8,265 bases of DNA from an uncultured Clostridia bacterium. GTDB lineage: Bacteria; Bacillota; Clostridia; Oscillospirales; Oscillospiraceae. Numbering within the stretch: position 1 is the first letter of the stretch; each line of letters opens with the position of its first letter. Shown piece by piece: positions 1-6,668 of the stretch. The stretch is taken from NCBI GenBank assembly GCA_945635805.1, contig CALZCW010000019.1, forward strand, positions 1 to 8,265, written 5' to 3'. The notes beneath the pieces are model-generated. The model had not been told where the DNA came from. It saw only the letters and a list, made by a program, of their open reading frames with translations, and made no database searches. The position numbers and the translations under genes were made by a program.

Positions 1-45
1 GAGGTCTTCTGCCTGTGTCTGCGCATCGCCGCCCTGGAAAATTGA
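1..45 (+). CDS. C-terminal end of an upstream gene (partial)
   Basis: Frame 1 reads through the left edge and ends at TGA 43-45, giving the tail EVFCLCLRIAALEN. The peptide looks like an ordinary hydrophobic helical end, while the other two frames give less protein-like tails that stop at 57-76. Only 14 residues are visible, so no family can be named. No terminator-like hairpin with a T-run follows it. Confidence 0.4.
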   Translation, partial: EVFCLCLRIAALEN

Positions 46-98
46 GCGGGGAAGGCTAAAGCAGTTACTTTTTTGAGAAATTTTCATTTGAACCGATG

Positions 99-120
99 AC
101 AGTCCGGTTTATAGGACTGT
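99..120. repeat. Inverted repeat ACAGTCC-N8-GGACTGT in the promoter region
   Basis: A perfect 7-bp dyad (arms 99-105 and 114-120, 8-base spacer). It lies just upstream of the -10 hexamer at 129-134 and covers the place where a -35 element would sit, which would suit an operator. It lacks a following T-run, so it is a poor terminator. The same ACAGTCC/GGACTGT arms form the hairpin at 8231-8255, with a different loop. It may therefore instead belong to a repeated genomic hairpin family. Confidence 0.5.
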
Positions 121-134
121 AAATTTGCTATACT
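105..134 (+). promoter_or_regulatory. Probable sigma-A promoter (extended -10) for the truA-cca operon
   Basis: TATACT at 129-134 is preceded by TGC at 126-128, which makes an extended -10 (TGnTATACT). No good -35 is present; CGGTTT at 105-110 is the closest, with an 18-base spacer. An extended -10 can compensate for a weak -35. The start of transcription would fall near 141, leaving a leader of about 48 bases before the first small gene. Confidence 0.5.
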
Positions 135-146
135 CAGCGCAAATGA

Positions 147-167
147 GGGAGCCGGAAACGGCCTCCC
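147..167 (+). other. Leader hairpin with GAAA tetraloop
   Basis: GGGAGCCG (147-154) pairs with CGG-C-CTCCC (159-167, C162 bulged) around a GAAA loop at 155-158, the GNRA type. It lies in the leader between the predicted transcription start and the Shine-Dalgarno sequence at 174-180. No T-run follows, so it is not an intrinsic terminator. It could stabilise the 5' end or affect access to the ribosome binding site; that role is inferred only. Confidence 0.4.
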
Positions 168-188
168 GCCGCGAAAGGATGAAAGAGC

Positions 189-320
189 ATGCGCTGGGAT
201 ATTATAGCGATCAGAGGACATTACGAGGTTTTCGCCGACGGACGCTTTCTGTTTTCGGCGGACACCAAGGCGGAAGCCATGGAGGAGCTGGAAACGTGGG
301 AGGACGCACTTATCGCCTGA
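189..320 (+). CDS. Small acidic protein of unknown function, 43 aa
   Basis: I do not recognise this gene. ATG 189 follows AAAGGAT (174-180) at suitable spacing, and TGA 318-320 ends it. The product starts MRWDIIAIRGHYEVFADGRF and continues into FSADTKAEAMEELETWEDALIA, ending at residue 43. The first half looks like a short beta-hairpin (alternating hydrophobic residues, with a turn at A-D-G) and the second like an acidic amphipathic helix. That is more protein-like than chance. Its last 25 bases overlap the start of truA, and the truA ribosome binding site (GGAGGAG, 281-287) lies inside it. Translation of the two is therefore probably coupled, and it may act partly as a leader for truA. It is first in the operon after the promoter at 129-134. 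There is no signal peptide, membrane segment or metal-binding motif. Confidence 0.6.
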   Translation: MRWDIIAIRGHYEVFADGRFLFSADTKAEAMEELETWEDALIA

Positions 321-1039
321 CGCTGTGCTACGACGGCACGCGCTACCGGGGCTGGCAGCGGCTGCCGGACACGGAGCTGACGGTTCAGGGCAAGATCGAA
401 GCGGCCCTGTCGAAGATCTTCGGCAGCCCCATCGAGATCTCCGGCAGCGGCAGGACCGACGCCGGTGTCCATGCCCGGGCGCAGGTGGCCTCCTTCCATG
501 CTCCGGAGCAGCCCTTAGCGCCCCTGCTGCGGCAGCTTCGGCAGCTTCTGCCGCCGGACATCGGCGCGGTGTCCCTGGAATACGCCGCCGAGCGCTTCCA
601 TGCCCGCCTGTGCGCCACGGAAAAGACCTACATCTACCGCGTCTGGAACAGCGACGCGCCGGACGTTTTTGAACGCCGCTGGCGCATCCCTCTGCCGGAC
701 CGTCTGGATTTTTCGGCCATGGAGCGTGCCGCGTCCTATTTGACGGGGACCCACGATTTTCTGGCCTTCTGCTCCAACCGCCACTACAAAAAATCCTCCG
801 TCCGCACATTGAAGGGGCTGGAAATCTGCCGCGACGGCGCGGAGGTGCGCTTCGTCCTCACCGCCGACGGCTTTCTCTACAACATGGCGCGGATCCTGGT
901 GGGCACGCTGCTGGAGGTGGGCCTGGGAAAGCGGGAGGCGGCTTCCGTCCCGGCGCTTTTTGAGGAAAAGACCCGCGCTCTGGCCGGACCGACTGCCCCT
1001 GCCGGAGGACTTTGCCTTTGGGAGGTGCGTTACGATTGA
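296..1039 (+). CDS. truA: tRNA pseudouridine(38-40) synthase TruA
   Basis: TruA converts uridines 38-40 of the tRNA anticodon arm to pseudouridine in the cytoplasm. The family signature GSGRTDAGVHA is at residues 50-60, with Asp55 as the catalytic aspartate. Other expected features are the N-terminal YRLTLCYDGTRYRGWQ, the KTYIYRVWN strand, HDFLAFC, and FLYNMARILVGTLLEVG near the C-terminus. I chose the GTG at 296 because GGAGGAG (281-287) lies 8 bases upstream and the first residues then match the usual TruA start. This gives 247 residues, normal for the family. An in-frame extension upstream to 125 would read through the small gene's region and give unrelated, arginine-rich sequence. The stop overlaps the next gene by 4 bases. 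Confidence 0.95.
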   Translation: MGGRTYRLTLCYDGTRYRGWQRLPDTELTVQGKIEAALSKIFGSPIEISGSGRTDAGVHARAQVASFHAPEQPLAPLLRQLRQLLPPDIGAVSLEYAAERFHARLCATEKTYIYRVWNSDAPDVFERRWRIPLPDRLDFSAMERAASYLTGTHDFLAFCSNRHYKKSSVRTLKGLEICRDGAEVRFVLTADGFLYNMARILVGTLLEVGLGKREAASVPALFEEKTRALAGPTAPAGGLCLWEVRYD

Positions 1040-1389
1040 ACATTCAGATCTTCGGCAAAAGCAAGTGCTTTGACACAAAGAAAGCCGAACGTTATTTTAA
1101 GGAACGGCGCATCAAGGTGCAGAACATCGACCTTCTGCGCTACGGGATGTCCGGCGGCGAGTTTGACAGCGTGCTGCGGGCCGTCGGCGGCGTGGACAAG
1201 CTCATCGACTGGGACAAACGCGCCCCGGAGATCGACCTGATGCGCTATATGGACGACCCCGCCGCCAAGGAGGACAAGCTCTTTGACCACCCGGAGCTGA
1301 TGAAGACCCCGGTGGTGCGCAACGGCAGGCGGGCCACGGTGGGCTACTGCCCCGAAGTCTGGAAGCAATGGGAGGAAGAAGAAAAATGA
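1036..1389 (+). CDS. ArsC/Spx-family thioredoxin-fold protein
   Basis: A 117-residue protein of the ArsC/Spx/MgsR superfamily. The N-terminal strand and active-site loop NIQIFGKSKCFDTKKAERYFKER carries a single cysteine, Cys11, in the motif C-F-D-T. The C-terminal part LMKTPVVRNGRRATVGYCPEVW (about 89-109) matches the family pattern of a cis-proline strand followed by an arginine/glycine turn. Spx regulators normally have C-x-x-C; here the second position is Thr14, as in the monothiol members often annotated as arsenate reductase-like. Arsenate reduction is not shown: no arsenic genes are near, and the setting is a tRNA-processing operon. TTG 1036 is the start because GGGAGGTG (1020-1027) is 8 bases upstream; it overlaps the truA stop by 4 bases. 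A role in redox sensing or thiol chemistry is possible. Confidence 0.85.
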   Translation: MNIQIFGKSKCFDTKKAERYFKERRIKVQNIDLLRYGMSGGEFDSVLRAVGGVDKLIDWDKRAPEIDLMRYMDDPAAKEDKLFDHPELMKTPVVRNGRRATVGYCPEVWKQWEEEEK

Positions 1390-1655
1390 ATTACAAGTCC
1401 TGTCTCGTGGTGCGGACCGTCTGCAACGTGCTGGCCATTTTGGCTGCCGTGGCGGTGCTGATTTTGCCCCGCACCGTATTTCCCGAGGGCCTGGGCGTCT
1501 GGTCCCATGTGCTGCTCATCGGCGCTTTGGTGCTGGTGCTGGCCGGAGCCGTGGTCAAGGCGGTGTTCTACCGCTGCCCCCACTGCGGCGAATTTCTCCC
1601 CGTCAAGGGCAAGACGCCGGACGCCTGCCCCCACTGCGGCGAGTCTCTGAAGTGA
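1386..1655 (+). CDS. Small membrane protein with C-terminal zinc ribbon
   Basis: An 89-residue protein with two hydrophobic segments (about residues 8-28 and 40-61), followed by a cytosolic-looking tail with two CPHCG knuckles: Cys64/Cys67 and Cys81/Cys84. This is a classic four-cysteine zinc ribbon. ATG 1386 overlaps the previous stop by 4 bases (ATGA) and is preceded by GGAGG at 1371-1375. An upstream in-frame start at 1368 would only add a few charged residues. No specific family is recognised. Zinc ribbons on short membrane anchors are common in Bacillota and often of unknown role. Its position between the ArsC-like gene and cca, with overlaps on both sides, makes it a true operon member, but the context does not reveal its job. 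Confidence 0.85.
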   Translation: MNYKSCLVVRTVCNVLAILAAVAVLILPRTVFPEGLGVWSHVLLIGALVLVLAGAVVKAVFYRCPHCGEFLPVKGKTPDACPHCGESLK

Positions 1656-3013
1656 TGGAACAGACGATCTTTCTTCCCGACCGGGTCAAGTCCCTCCTGC
1701 AGCGCCTGCGGGAGGGCGGTTTTGCCGCCTACGCCGTGGGCGGCTGCGTCCGGGACAGCCTGCTGGGCCTGACGCCCCAGGACTGGGACCTGTGTACCGA
1801 CGCCCGTCCCGAGGAGACCGCCGCCTGTTTTTCCGATCTGCGGACGGTGCTGACCGGCGCGCAATACGGCACGGTGACGGTGATTCTGGACGAGCAGCCC
1901 TTTGAGATCACAACCTTCCGGGCCGAATCCGGCTATTCCGACCGCCGTCATCCCGACGGCGTTCTTTTTCTCGGCAGCCTGCGGGAGGACCTGTCCCGCC
2001 GGGACTTCACCGTCAACGCCATGGCCGCCGGAGAGGACGGCCGGGTCATCGACTGCTTCGGCGGCGCGGAAGACCTGAAAAACGGCGTTCTGCGCTGTGT
2101 GGGCGACCCGGAAAAGCGCTTTTCCGAGGACGCCCTGCGGATGCTGCGGGCGCTGCGCTTTGCCGCCCGTCTGGGCTTTACCATCGAGGACGCCACCGCC
2201 GCCGCCATCCACGCTCAAAAAGACGCCCTGGGGCTTGTGGCACCGGAGCGTCTGGAAAAAGAGCTGACGGGACTGCTCTGCGGCCCTGACGCGGCGCGGC
2301 TTTTGGCGCAATACGCCGACGTGGTCTGCGTCCTGGTCCCGGAGCTTCGGGCCTGCATGGGCTTTCGTCAGTTCAACCACCACCACGCCTATGACGTCTG
2401 GGGCCACACGCTGGCTGCCTTGAACGTGGCCGAGCCGGAGCCGCTGCTCCGTCTGTCCGTTCTCTTCCACGACATCGGAAAGCCGTCGGTGTTTACCTTT
2501 GACAAGCAGCTCATGGGGCATTTTTACGGCCACGCCACCGTCAGCGCCGCCATGACGGAGGATATTTTGCGGCGGCTGCGGTTCGACGGCGAGACGGTTC
2601 GCCGGGTGACGGCCCTGGTGGCCGCCCACAACTTTCACCTCTTTGACCTGAACGAAAAACGGGTCCGGCGGCTCCTGTCAAAATACGGCGAGGCCACGCT
2701 GCGGCAGCTTCTGCGTTTGCGGCGCGCTGACGTACTGGGCAAGGGACTGCCGGGCGACGACCGGATCGAGGGCGTCATTGCGGAGGCGGAAGCCCTGCTG
2801 GACCGGGTGGTGTCCCAGCAGGACTGCTTTTCCCTGGCCCAGCTTGCCGTAAACGGCGACGATCTGCTGGCCATAGGCATCCCCCGGGGCAGGGCAGTGG
2901 GTCTTCTGCTGCAGCGGCTTCTGGACGCGGTGGTGGACGGTTCCCTGCCCAATGAGCGGGAGGCTCTTGTGCAGTATGCACAATATTTTTCCAGTGAGGC
3001 GAAAACGAATTGA
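1655..3013 (+). CDS. cca: CCA tRNA nucleotidyltransferase (class II, with HD domain)
   Basis: This enzyme adds or repairs the 3' CCA end of tRNA using CTP and ATP. In order: the nucleotidyltransferase motif GGCVRDSLLG (29-38) with metal-binding DWD at 43-45; RRDFTVNAMA (115-124); the nucleotide-selecting and neck helices EDALRMLRALRFAARLGF (158-175) and PERLEKEL (197-204); then an HD phosphohydrolase domain with HHHAYDVWGHT (242-252) and LFHDIGKP (270-277, His272-Asp273). At 452 residues it is normal for the HD-containing bacterial form, which can also have phosphatase or phosphodiesterase activity. The ATG at 1655 overlaps the previous TGA by one base; GTG 1652 is an alternative adding one residue. 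No strong ribosome binding site precedes it, so translation probably depends on coupling to the zinc-ribbon gene. A member adding only CC or only A cannot be ruled out by eye. Confidence 0.93.
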   Translation: MEQTIFLPDRVKSLLQRLREGGFAAYAVGGCVRDSLLGLTPQDWDLCTDARPEETAACFSDLRTVLTGAQYGTVTVILDEQPFEITTFRAESGYSDRRHPDGVLFLGSLREDLSRRDFTVNAMAAGEDGRVIDCFGGAEDLKNGVLRCVGDPEKRFSEDALRMLRALRFAARLGFTIEDATAAAIHAQKDALGLVAPERLEKELTGLLCGPDAARLLAQYADVVCVLVPELRACMGFRQFNHHHAYDVWGHTLAALNVAEPEPLLRLSVLFHDIGKPSVFTFDKQLMGHFYGHATVSAAMTEDILRRLRFDGETVRRVTALVAAHNFHLFDLNEKRVRRLLSKYGEATLRQLLRLRRADVLGKGLPGDDRIEGVIAEAEALLDRVVSQQDCFSLAQLAVNGDDLLAIGIPRGRAVGLLLQRLLDAVVDGSLPNEREALVQYAQYFSSEAKTN

Positions 3014-3038
3014 CAAATCTGAGAATTCTTAGTAGAAT
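3010..3038 (+). promoter_or_regulatory. Sigma-A promoter of guaD
   Basis: TTGACA (3010-3015, perfect -35) and TAGAAT (3033-3038) are separated by 17 bases. The -35 overlaps the cca stop codon (3011-3013). Transcription would start near 3045, leaving a leader of about 29 bases. A short dyad ATTCT-N4-AGAAT (3025-3029/3034-3038) overlaps the -10 and could be an operator, but the arms are short. The leader is too short for a purine riboswitch. Confidence 0.8.
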
Positions 3039-3073
3039 AGATTTTTAGAAATAACTCTGTGAGGAGAATCAGT

Positions 3074-4345
3074 ATGCGTAATTTTGTCATTCGGGGCAAC
3101 CTCTGCTGGAGCGAGAGCAGCGACAGCATCCGCCTGGTGCCCAGGGGCTATCTTGTCTGCGAGGAGGGCCGCTGTGCCGGTGTGTTTGAAACGCTGCCGG
3201 AGTGTTATGTCAACCTCCCGCTGACGGACTACGGCGACGCTCTCATCATTCCTGGCCTGACGGACCTCCATCTCCACGCGCCCCAGTTTTCCTTCCGGGG
3301 TCTGGGCATGGACATGGAGCTGCTGGACTGGCTGAACACCTACACCTTCCCCGAGGAATCCAAATATGCCGATCTGGCCTACGCCGACCGGGCCTATACC
3401 ATTTTCGCCGACCATCTGCGCCGCAGCGCCACCACCCGCGCCGCCGTTTTCGGCACCATCCATGTTCCGGCGACGGAGCTGCTGATGGACAAAATGGAGC
3501 AAAGCGGTCTGGTCAGCTACATAGGCAAGGTCAATATGGACCGCAACAGCCCGGAATATCTCTGCGAGACCGGCGCGGCGGCCTCTCTGGCGGACACGGA
3601 GCGCTGGATCTGCGAAACACGGGAGAAGTATGCCAACACCATGCCCATCCTGACGCCCCGTTTCGTGCCCTCCTGCACTGACGAGCTGCTGCAGGGCCTG
3701 GGGCGTCTGGCGGAGCGGTATCATCTGCCCGTCCAGAGCCATCTTTCGGAGAATTTCGGTGAGATCGCCTGGGTGCAGGAGCTTTGCCCCGGCACGAAAT
3801 TCTACGGCGAAGCCTATGACCGCTACGGCCTGTTCGGCGGCGGCATCCCCTGCATCATGGCCCACTGCGTCCACAGCGGCGAGGAGGAAACGGAGCTGAT
3901 GCGGAAAAACGGCGTCTTTATCGCCCACTCCCCCCTGTCCAACACCAACCTGGCCAGCGGCGTGGCACCTGTCTCCAAATATCTGAACCGCGGCCTGAAC
4001 GTGGCGCTGGCCTCCGACATCGCCGGCGGTGAGAGCGAAAATTTGTTTGCTTCCATGGCGGCGGCCATCCGCGCCTCCAAGCTCCGTTGGCGGCTGCTGG
4101 ATCAGGAGGTCAAGCCCCTGACGGTAGATCAGGCTTTCTATCTGGGCACCCTGGGCGGCGGCCGCTTCTTCGGTAAGGTGGGCGCCTTTGAAAAGGACTA
4201 TGAATTCGACGCCGTGGTCATCGACGACACCACTCTGGACCATCCCCAGGAGCTGACCCTCCGCGCCCGTCTGGAGCGCTGCCTGTATCTGGCTGACGAC
4301 CGCAACCTGGCGGCAAAATACGTCCGGGGCAAGCAGGTCTTTTGA
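3074..4345 (+). CDS. guaD: Guanine deaminase
   Basis: Amidohydrolase-superfamily enzyme that hydrolyses guanine to xanthine and ammonia in purine salvage or catabolism. The signature PGLTDLHLHAPQ (60-71) carries metal ligands His66 and His68, and DWLNTYTFPEE (85-95) is typical of guanine deaminases. SHLSEN (222-227) supplies His223 and the likely proton-shuttle Glu226. His264 in MAHCVH and Asp315 in SDIAGGES complete the zinc site. The block AHSPLSNTNLASGVAPVSKYL also fits the family. Length 423 is usual. ATG 3074 is chosen because GAGGAG (3061-3066) lies 7 bases upstream; the in-frame start at 3059 overlaps that site. It is transcribed alone from its own promoter and ends at the hairpin 4382-4407. 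Other amidohydrolases (for example chlorohydrolase/SAH deaminases) are less likely given the WLNTYTFP block. Confidence 0.93.
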   Translation: MRNFVIRGNLCWSESSDSIRLVPRGYLVCEEGRCAGVFETLPECYVNLPLTDYGDALIIPGLTDLHLHAPQFSFRGLGMDMELLDWLNTYTFPEESKYADLAYADRAYTIFADHLRRSATTRAAVFGTIHVPATELLMDKMEQSGLVSYIGKVNMDRNSPEYLCETGAAASLADTERWICETREKYANTMPILTPRFVPSCTDELLQGLGRLAERYHLPVQSHLSENFGEIAWVQELCPGTKFYGEAYDRYGLFGGGIPCIMAHCVHSGEEETELMRKNGVFIAHSPLSNTNLASGVAPVSKYLNRGLNVALASDIAGGESENLFASMAAAIRASKLRWRLLDQEVKPLTVDQAFYLGTLGGGRFFGKVGAFEKDYEFDAVVIDDTTLDHPQELTLRARLERCLYLADDRNLAAKYVRGKQVF

Positions 4346-4381
4346 TGCTTTTCGGATACCGCAAACCACATAGAAACAGCA

Positions 4382-4407
4382 AAACAGGGAGCTTTTGCTC
4401 CCTGTTT
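4382..4407. terminator. Bidirectional intrinsic terminator between converging genes
   Basis: AAACAGGGAGC (4382-4392) and GCTCCCTGTTT (4397-4407) form a perfect 11-bp stem with a TTTT loop. On the + strand CATTCTTTATT follows, and on the - strand TGCTGTTTC follows. It sits between the guaD stop (4345) and the stop of the minus-strand gene at 4414, so it can serve both converging operons. Confidence 0.85.
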
Positions 4408-4413
4408 CATTCT

Positions 4414-5004
4414 TTATTCGCTTACATTCGCCAGGGTCGCGCCCTCGAGCCAGTGCAGCAGCTCCATGGGCGTGGCCGGATTGCCGACGGTGTTGAAGCG
4501 GGTCCGTCCGGGGATCATCTCCTCCGGGTCGTCGCTTTCGGCCCAGGTCACCCGCTGCAGCAGCCGTTCATTGCAGTTTTGCAGGCCGCTTTCCGGGATC
4601 TGCCGCCACTGCAGCACGATGCTGGCGTGGAAATTGTCGCTGGTCCACCGGCCGAAATTCGTCGTGGGGCTTTTCCAGAGCCAGCGGCAGCGGTGGGTGC
4701 TGTCCTCGTCCATCAGCTTCAGGTATCCGTTGTGGATGTCCTGGGTGCAGCGCATGAGCCAGATGACGTGGTAGCCCGCCCGCTGGAAGAATTCGCAGAC
4801 GTCAAAAAACGACGCCTCCATCAGCAGGCCGTCCTGCAGCATCATGACATAGTGGTTCATCTGCACGAAGGCGACAACAGTCTCTCCCTCAAAGGTGATG
4901 GGCACGTCCCGGTTTTCCGGCGGCACCAGGCTTTGCCACTGGCGCTTCCAGCTCTCCGGGTCGCATTGCTTCAGCTCAGAGCGGCGGAACAGATCGAAAA
5001 TCAT
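4414..5004 (-). CDS. Unrecognised tryptophan-rich protein, 196 aa
   Basis: I do not recognise this family. The ATG at 5004 has an excellent ribosome binding site (AAGGAGAT, 5010-5017), and the gene starts 27 bases after the DUF1934 stop, so it is the last gene of the ddl operon before the shared terminator. It has no signal peptide or membrane helix and is predicted to be cytosolic. It begins with a short basic helix (MIFDLFRRSELKQCD) followed by alternating hydrophobic stretches: ITFEGETVVAFVQMNHYVMMLQDG (36-59), FFDVCEFFQRAGYHVIWLMRC (66-86), and a tryptophan-rich core (Trp108, 110, 120, 133). Nine tryptophans in 196 residues is high. There is no recognisable catalytic motif. The TFEGETVVAFVQ-HYVMMLQDG pattern resembles a beta-sheet-forming domain. 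A function in cell-wall synthesis is suggested only by the company it keeps. Confidence 0.85.
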   Translation of the reverse strand: MIFDLFRRSELKQCDPESWKRQWQSLVPPENRDVPITFEGETVVAFVQMNHYVMMLQDGLLMEASFFDVCEFFQRAGYHVIWLMRCTQDIHNGYLKLMDEDSTHRCRWLWKSPTTNFGRWTSDNFHASIVLQWRQIPESGLQNCNERLLQRVTWAESDDPEEMIPGRTRFNTVGNPATPMELLHWLEGATLANVSE

Positions 5005-5031
5005 TGTATATCTCCTTGTTAAGTTACTCCG

Positions 5032-5457
5032 TCACGGTTTGGGCCGGACCTCAATGCGGTAATGGATGCTTCCGGCAGTCTCGTCCTCGATGGAGATGGC
5101 GTAGGTGACCTCCAGCACGCCGCCGTTTTCCCCGACGGTGGAGGAGATCCGCTCTGCGCGGACAGCCACCATCAGCGCGCCGCAGCCGATGTCATACAGG
5201 GAGCGATCCTCCTGGCCGACGGAAAAGACCATCCGCGACTCCACCGCGCCCGTGCGGCTCAGGATCACCCGGCCATCCTCGATGCAGAAGACCGTGCGGG
5301 TGCCGGTCAGGCCCGTCAGCTCGCTTTCCTCGTAGGAAAACTCCACCCGGCTCCCTCTCACGCTGAGCTGACCCTCGGTCACAAGCTCCGTCGTTTCCGG
5401 CTCTTCATCCCGGAAGCGCTGCTCGGCGCAGATGGTCAGCAGGACCTCCTTTTTCAT
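5032..5457 (-). CDS. DUF1934 (YwiB-like) beta-barrel protein
   Basis: A 141-residue protein matching the DUF1934 family, small calycin-like beta-barrels of unknown function widespread in Bacillota (B. subtilis YwiB). The family pattern is clear: an N-terminal MKKEVLLTICAEQ strand, then ELVTEGQLSVRGSRVEFSYEESELTGLTGTRTVF (24-57), RMVFSVGQEDRSLYDIGCGALMVAV (75-99), and the closing NGGVLEVTYAISIEDETAGSIHYRIEV. The ATG at 5457 overlaps the ddl stop by 4 bases (ATGA), with GGAGG at 5465-5469 seven bases upstream, so the two are translationally coupled. The gene lies 27 bases ahead of the unrecognised Trp-rich gene. No catalytic residues can be assigned, and a ligand-binding role is only a guess from the fold. 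Length is normal. Confidence 0.9.
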   Translation of the reverse strand: MKKEVLLTICAEQRFRDEEPETTELVTEGQLSVRGSRVEFSYEESELTGLTGTRTVFCIEDGRVILSRTGAVESRMVFSVGQEDRSLYDIGCGALMVAVRAERISSTVGENGGVLEVTYAISIEDETAGSIHYRIEVRPKP

Positions 5458-6524
5458 GTGCAGGCCTCCACAGCCAGCTCCAGCAGACGGTCCAGCAGCT
5501 CACTGTAGGGAATACCGCTGGCGCCGAACAGCTTGGGGTACATGGAGATGGAGGTAAAGCCGGGAATGGTGTTAATCTCGTTGAAAACGACCTCGTTTTT
5601 ATCGTAGGTGACAAAAAAGTCCACCCGGGAAAGGCCCCGGCAGCCCATGGCCTGATAGACCTTCACCGCCGCCTCCCGGACGCGCTCTGCCGTCTCCTCG
5701 TCGATGTGGGCGGGGATATAGAGGCGGGCGCAGTCGGAGATGTATTTGGCGTCGTAGTCGTAGAACTCCGTGCCTGAATCGATCTCGCCGCAGATGGAGG
5801 CAGCGGGCGCGTCGTTGCCCAGCACGGCAACCTCCACCTCATGGCCGTTGATGAATTCCTCCACCAGGATCTTCTTGTCGAATTTCGCCGCGTTTTCCAG
5901 GGCCAGACGCAGGGCCTCCCGGTTTTTCGCCTTGGCGACGCCGACAGAGGAACCGGTGCCCGCCGGCTTGACAAAGACGGGATAGGAGAAGCGCTTCTCC
6001 ACCGTATCCATCACGCCCTCAGCGTTGTTCTCCAGCTCCCGGGCGGTGACAAGCTGCCACGCGGCCTGACGAACACCGGCGCTGTCAGCCACCAGCTTGG
6101 TCAGAGTTTTATCCATACAGGCGGCGGAAGCAGCCACATTGGGCCCCACATAGGGGATGCCCGCCAACTGCAGCAGACCCTGCATGGCACCGTCCTCGCC
6201 GTTTTCGCCGTGGAGGACGGGGAAAACCACATCGATGCGTTCCCGCACGACGCAGTCGCCCTCAAAGGTCAGCAGACCTTGTCCGCGGACGGGGGAGATG
6301 ACGGCGCGGCGGTTTTTCTCGCAGGCGCTCCACTCGCCGGAGGGGAGCTTGCTGTAGTCGTCGCCGCCGTAGAGGACCCAGTCGCCGCTTTTGGTGATGC
6401 CGACGGGGAAAAGATTGTATTTTGTCTTGTCCAGATTGTTGAGGACCGACTCCGCGCTGCGCAGCGACACCTCATGTTCCGGCGACCTGCCGCCGAACAA
6501 AACACAGACACTCAGTTTTTTCAA
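5454..6524 (-). CDS. ddl: D-alanine--D-alanine ligase
   Basis: An ATP-grasp ligase that makes the D-Ala-D-Ala dipeptide for peptidoglycan precursors in the cytoplasm. It has FGGRSPEHEVS (10-20, Glu16 for substrate amine binding), VLHGENGEDGAMQG (103-116), the ATP-grasp strand VFVKPAGTGSSVGV (183-196), LVEEFINGHEVEVAVLG (220-236), and the metal-binding end RVDFF...VFNEINTIPGFT (300-324, Asp302, Glu316, Asn318). The omega-loop reads EFYDYDAKY (253-261), the tyrosine-type loop of true D-Ala-D-Ala ligases rather than the VanA-type D-lactate form, so this is probably the housekeeping enzyme. TTG 6524 is the start: AGAAGG (6531-6536) lies six bases upstream. A further in-frame extension to 6584 would run over the promoter -10. 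At 356 residues it fits the family. It heads a three-gene operon. Confidence 0.95.
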   Translation of the reverse strand: MKKLSVCVLFGGRSPEHEVSLRSAESVLNNLDKTKYNLFPVGITKSGDWVLYGGDDYSKLPSGEWSACEKNRRAVISPVRGQGLLTFEGDCVVRERIDVVFPVLHGENGEDGAMQGLLQLAGIPYVGPNVAASAACMDKTLTKLVADSAGVRQAAWQLVTARELENNAEGVMDTVEKRFSYPVFVKPAGTGSSVGVAKAKNREALRLALENAAKFDKKILVEEFINGHEVEVAVLGNDAPAASICGEIDSGTEFYDYDAKYISDCARLYIPAHIDEETAERVREAAVKVYQAMGCRGLSRVDFFVTYDKNEVVFNEINTIPGFTSISMYPKLFGASGIPYSELLDRLLELAVEACT

Positions 6525-6563
6525 GGTCAACCTTCTTTCACGGGCATAGAGATAAGTGTTACT

Positions 6564-6592
6564 ATCATATGCGATTTTGTCCACAAAAACAA
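6564..6592 (-). promoter_or_regulatory. Sigma-A promoter of the ddl operon
   Basis: On the minus strand, TTGTTT (6592-6587) and TATGAT (6569-6564) are separated by 17 bases. The -10 matches consensus at five of six positions and the -35 at three. Transcription would start near 6557, about 33 bases before the TTG start of ddl. The position inside the longer open frame supports the shorter ddl start. Confidence 0.6.
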
Positions 6593-6668
6593 GTCCTTTT
6601 TTCGGTTCTGCCGCCGGACTGTGTAATTATGGCAGACGGACAGTGTTTCCACCGCGCCAAAGCCTCCC

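Noticed and set aside
1036..1389. Dedicated arsenate reductase of an ars operon
   Set aside because: No arsenite efflux or ArsR gene is nearby, and the gene is locked into a tRNA-processing operon. Only membership of the ArsC/Spx fold family is supported.
3014..3073. Purine riboswitch upstream of guaD
   Set aside because: The predicted leader is about 29 bases, too short for the roughly 70-base purine aptamer, and no such fold is visible.
3029..4369. A 446-codon open frame on the minus strand opposite guaD, and similar long antisense frames at 84-809 and 1568-2638
   Set aside because: They lie opposite genes with clear family motifs and have no ribosome binding site or recognisable domain. 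Long antisense frames are expected in GC-rich coding DNA.
5454..6524. VanA-type D-Ala-D-Lac resistance ligase
   Set aside because: The omega-loop has the tyrosine motif EFYDYDAKY of ordinary Ddl enzymes, and no vanH, vanX or two-component genes are near.
6525..6584. Longer ddl start at 6584 (GTG)
   Set aside because: The extra 20 residues do not look like a Ddl N-terminus, and the extension covers the predicted -10 hexamer. The TTG at 6524 has a proper ribosome binding site.
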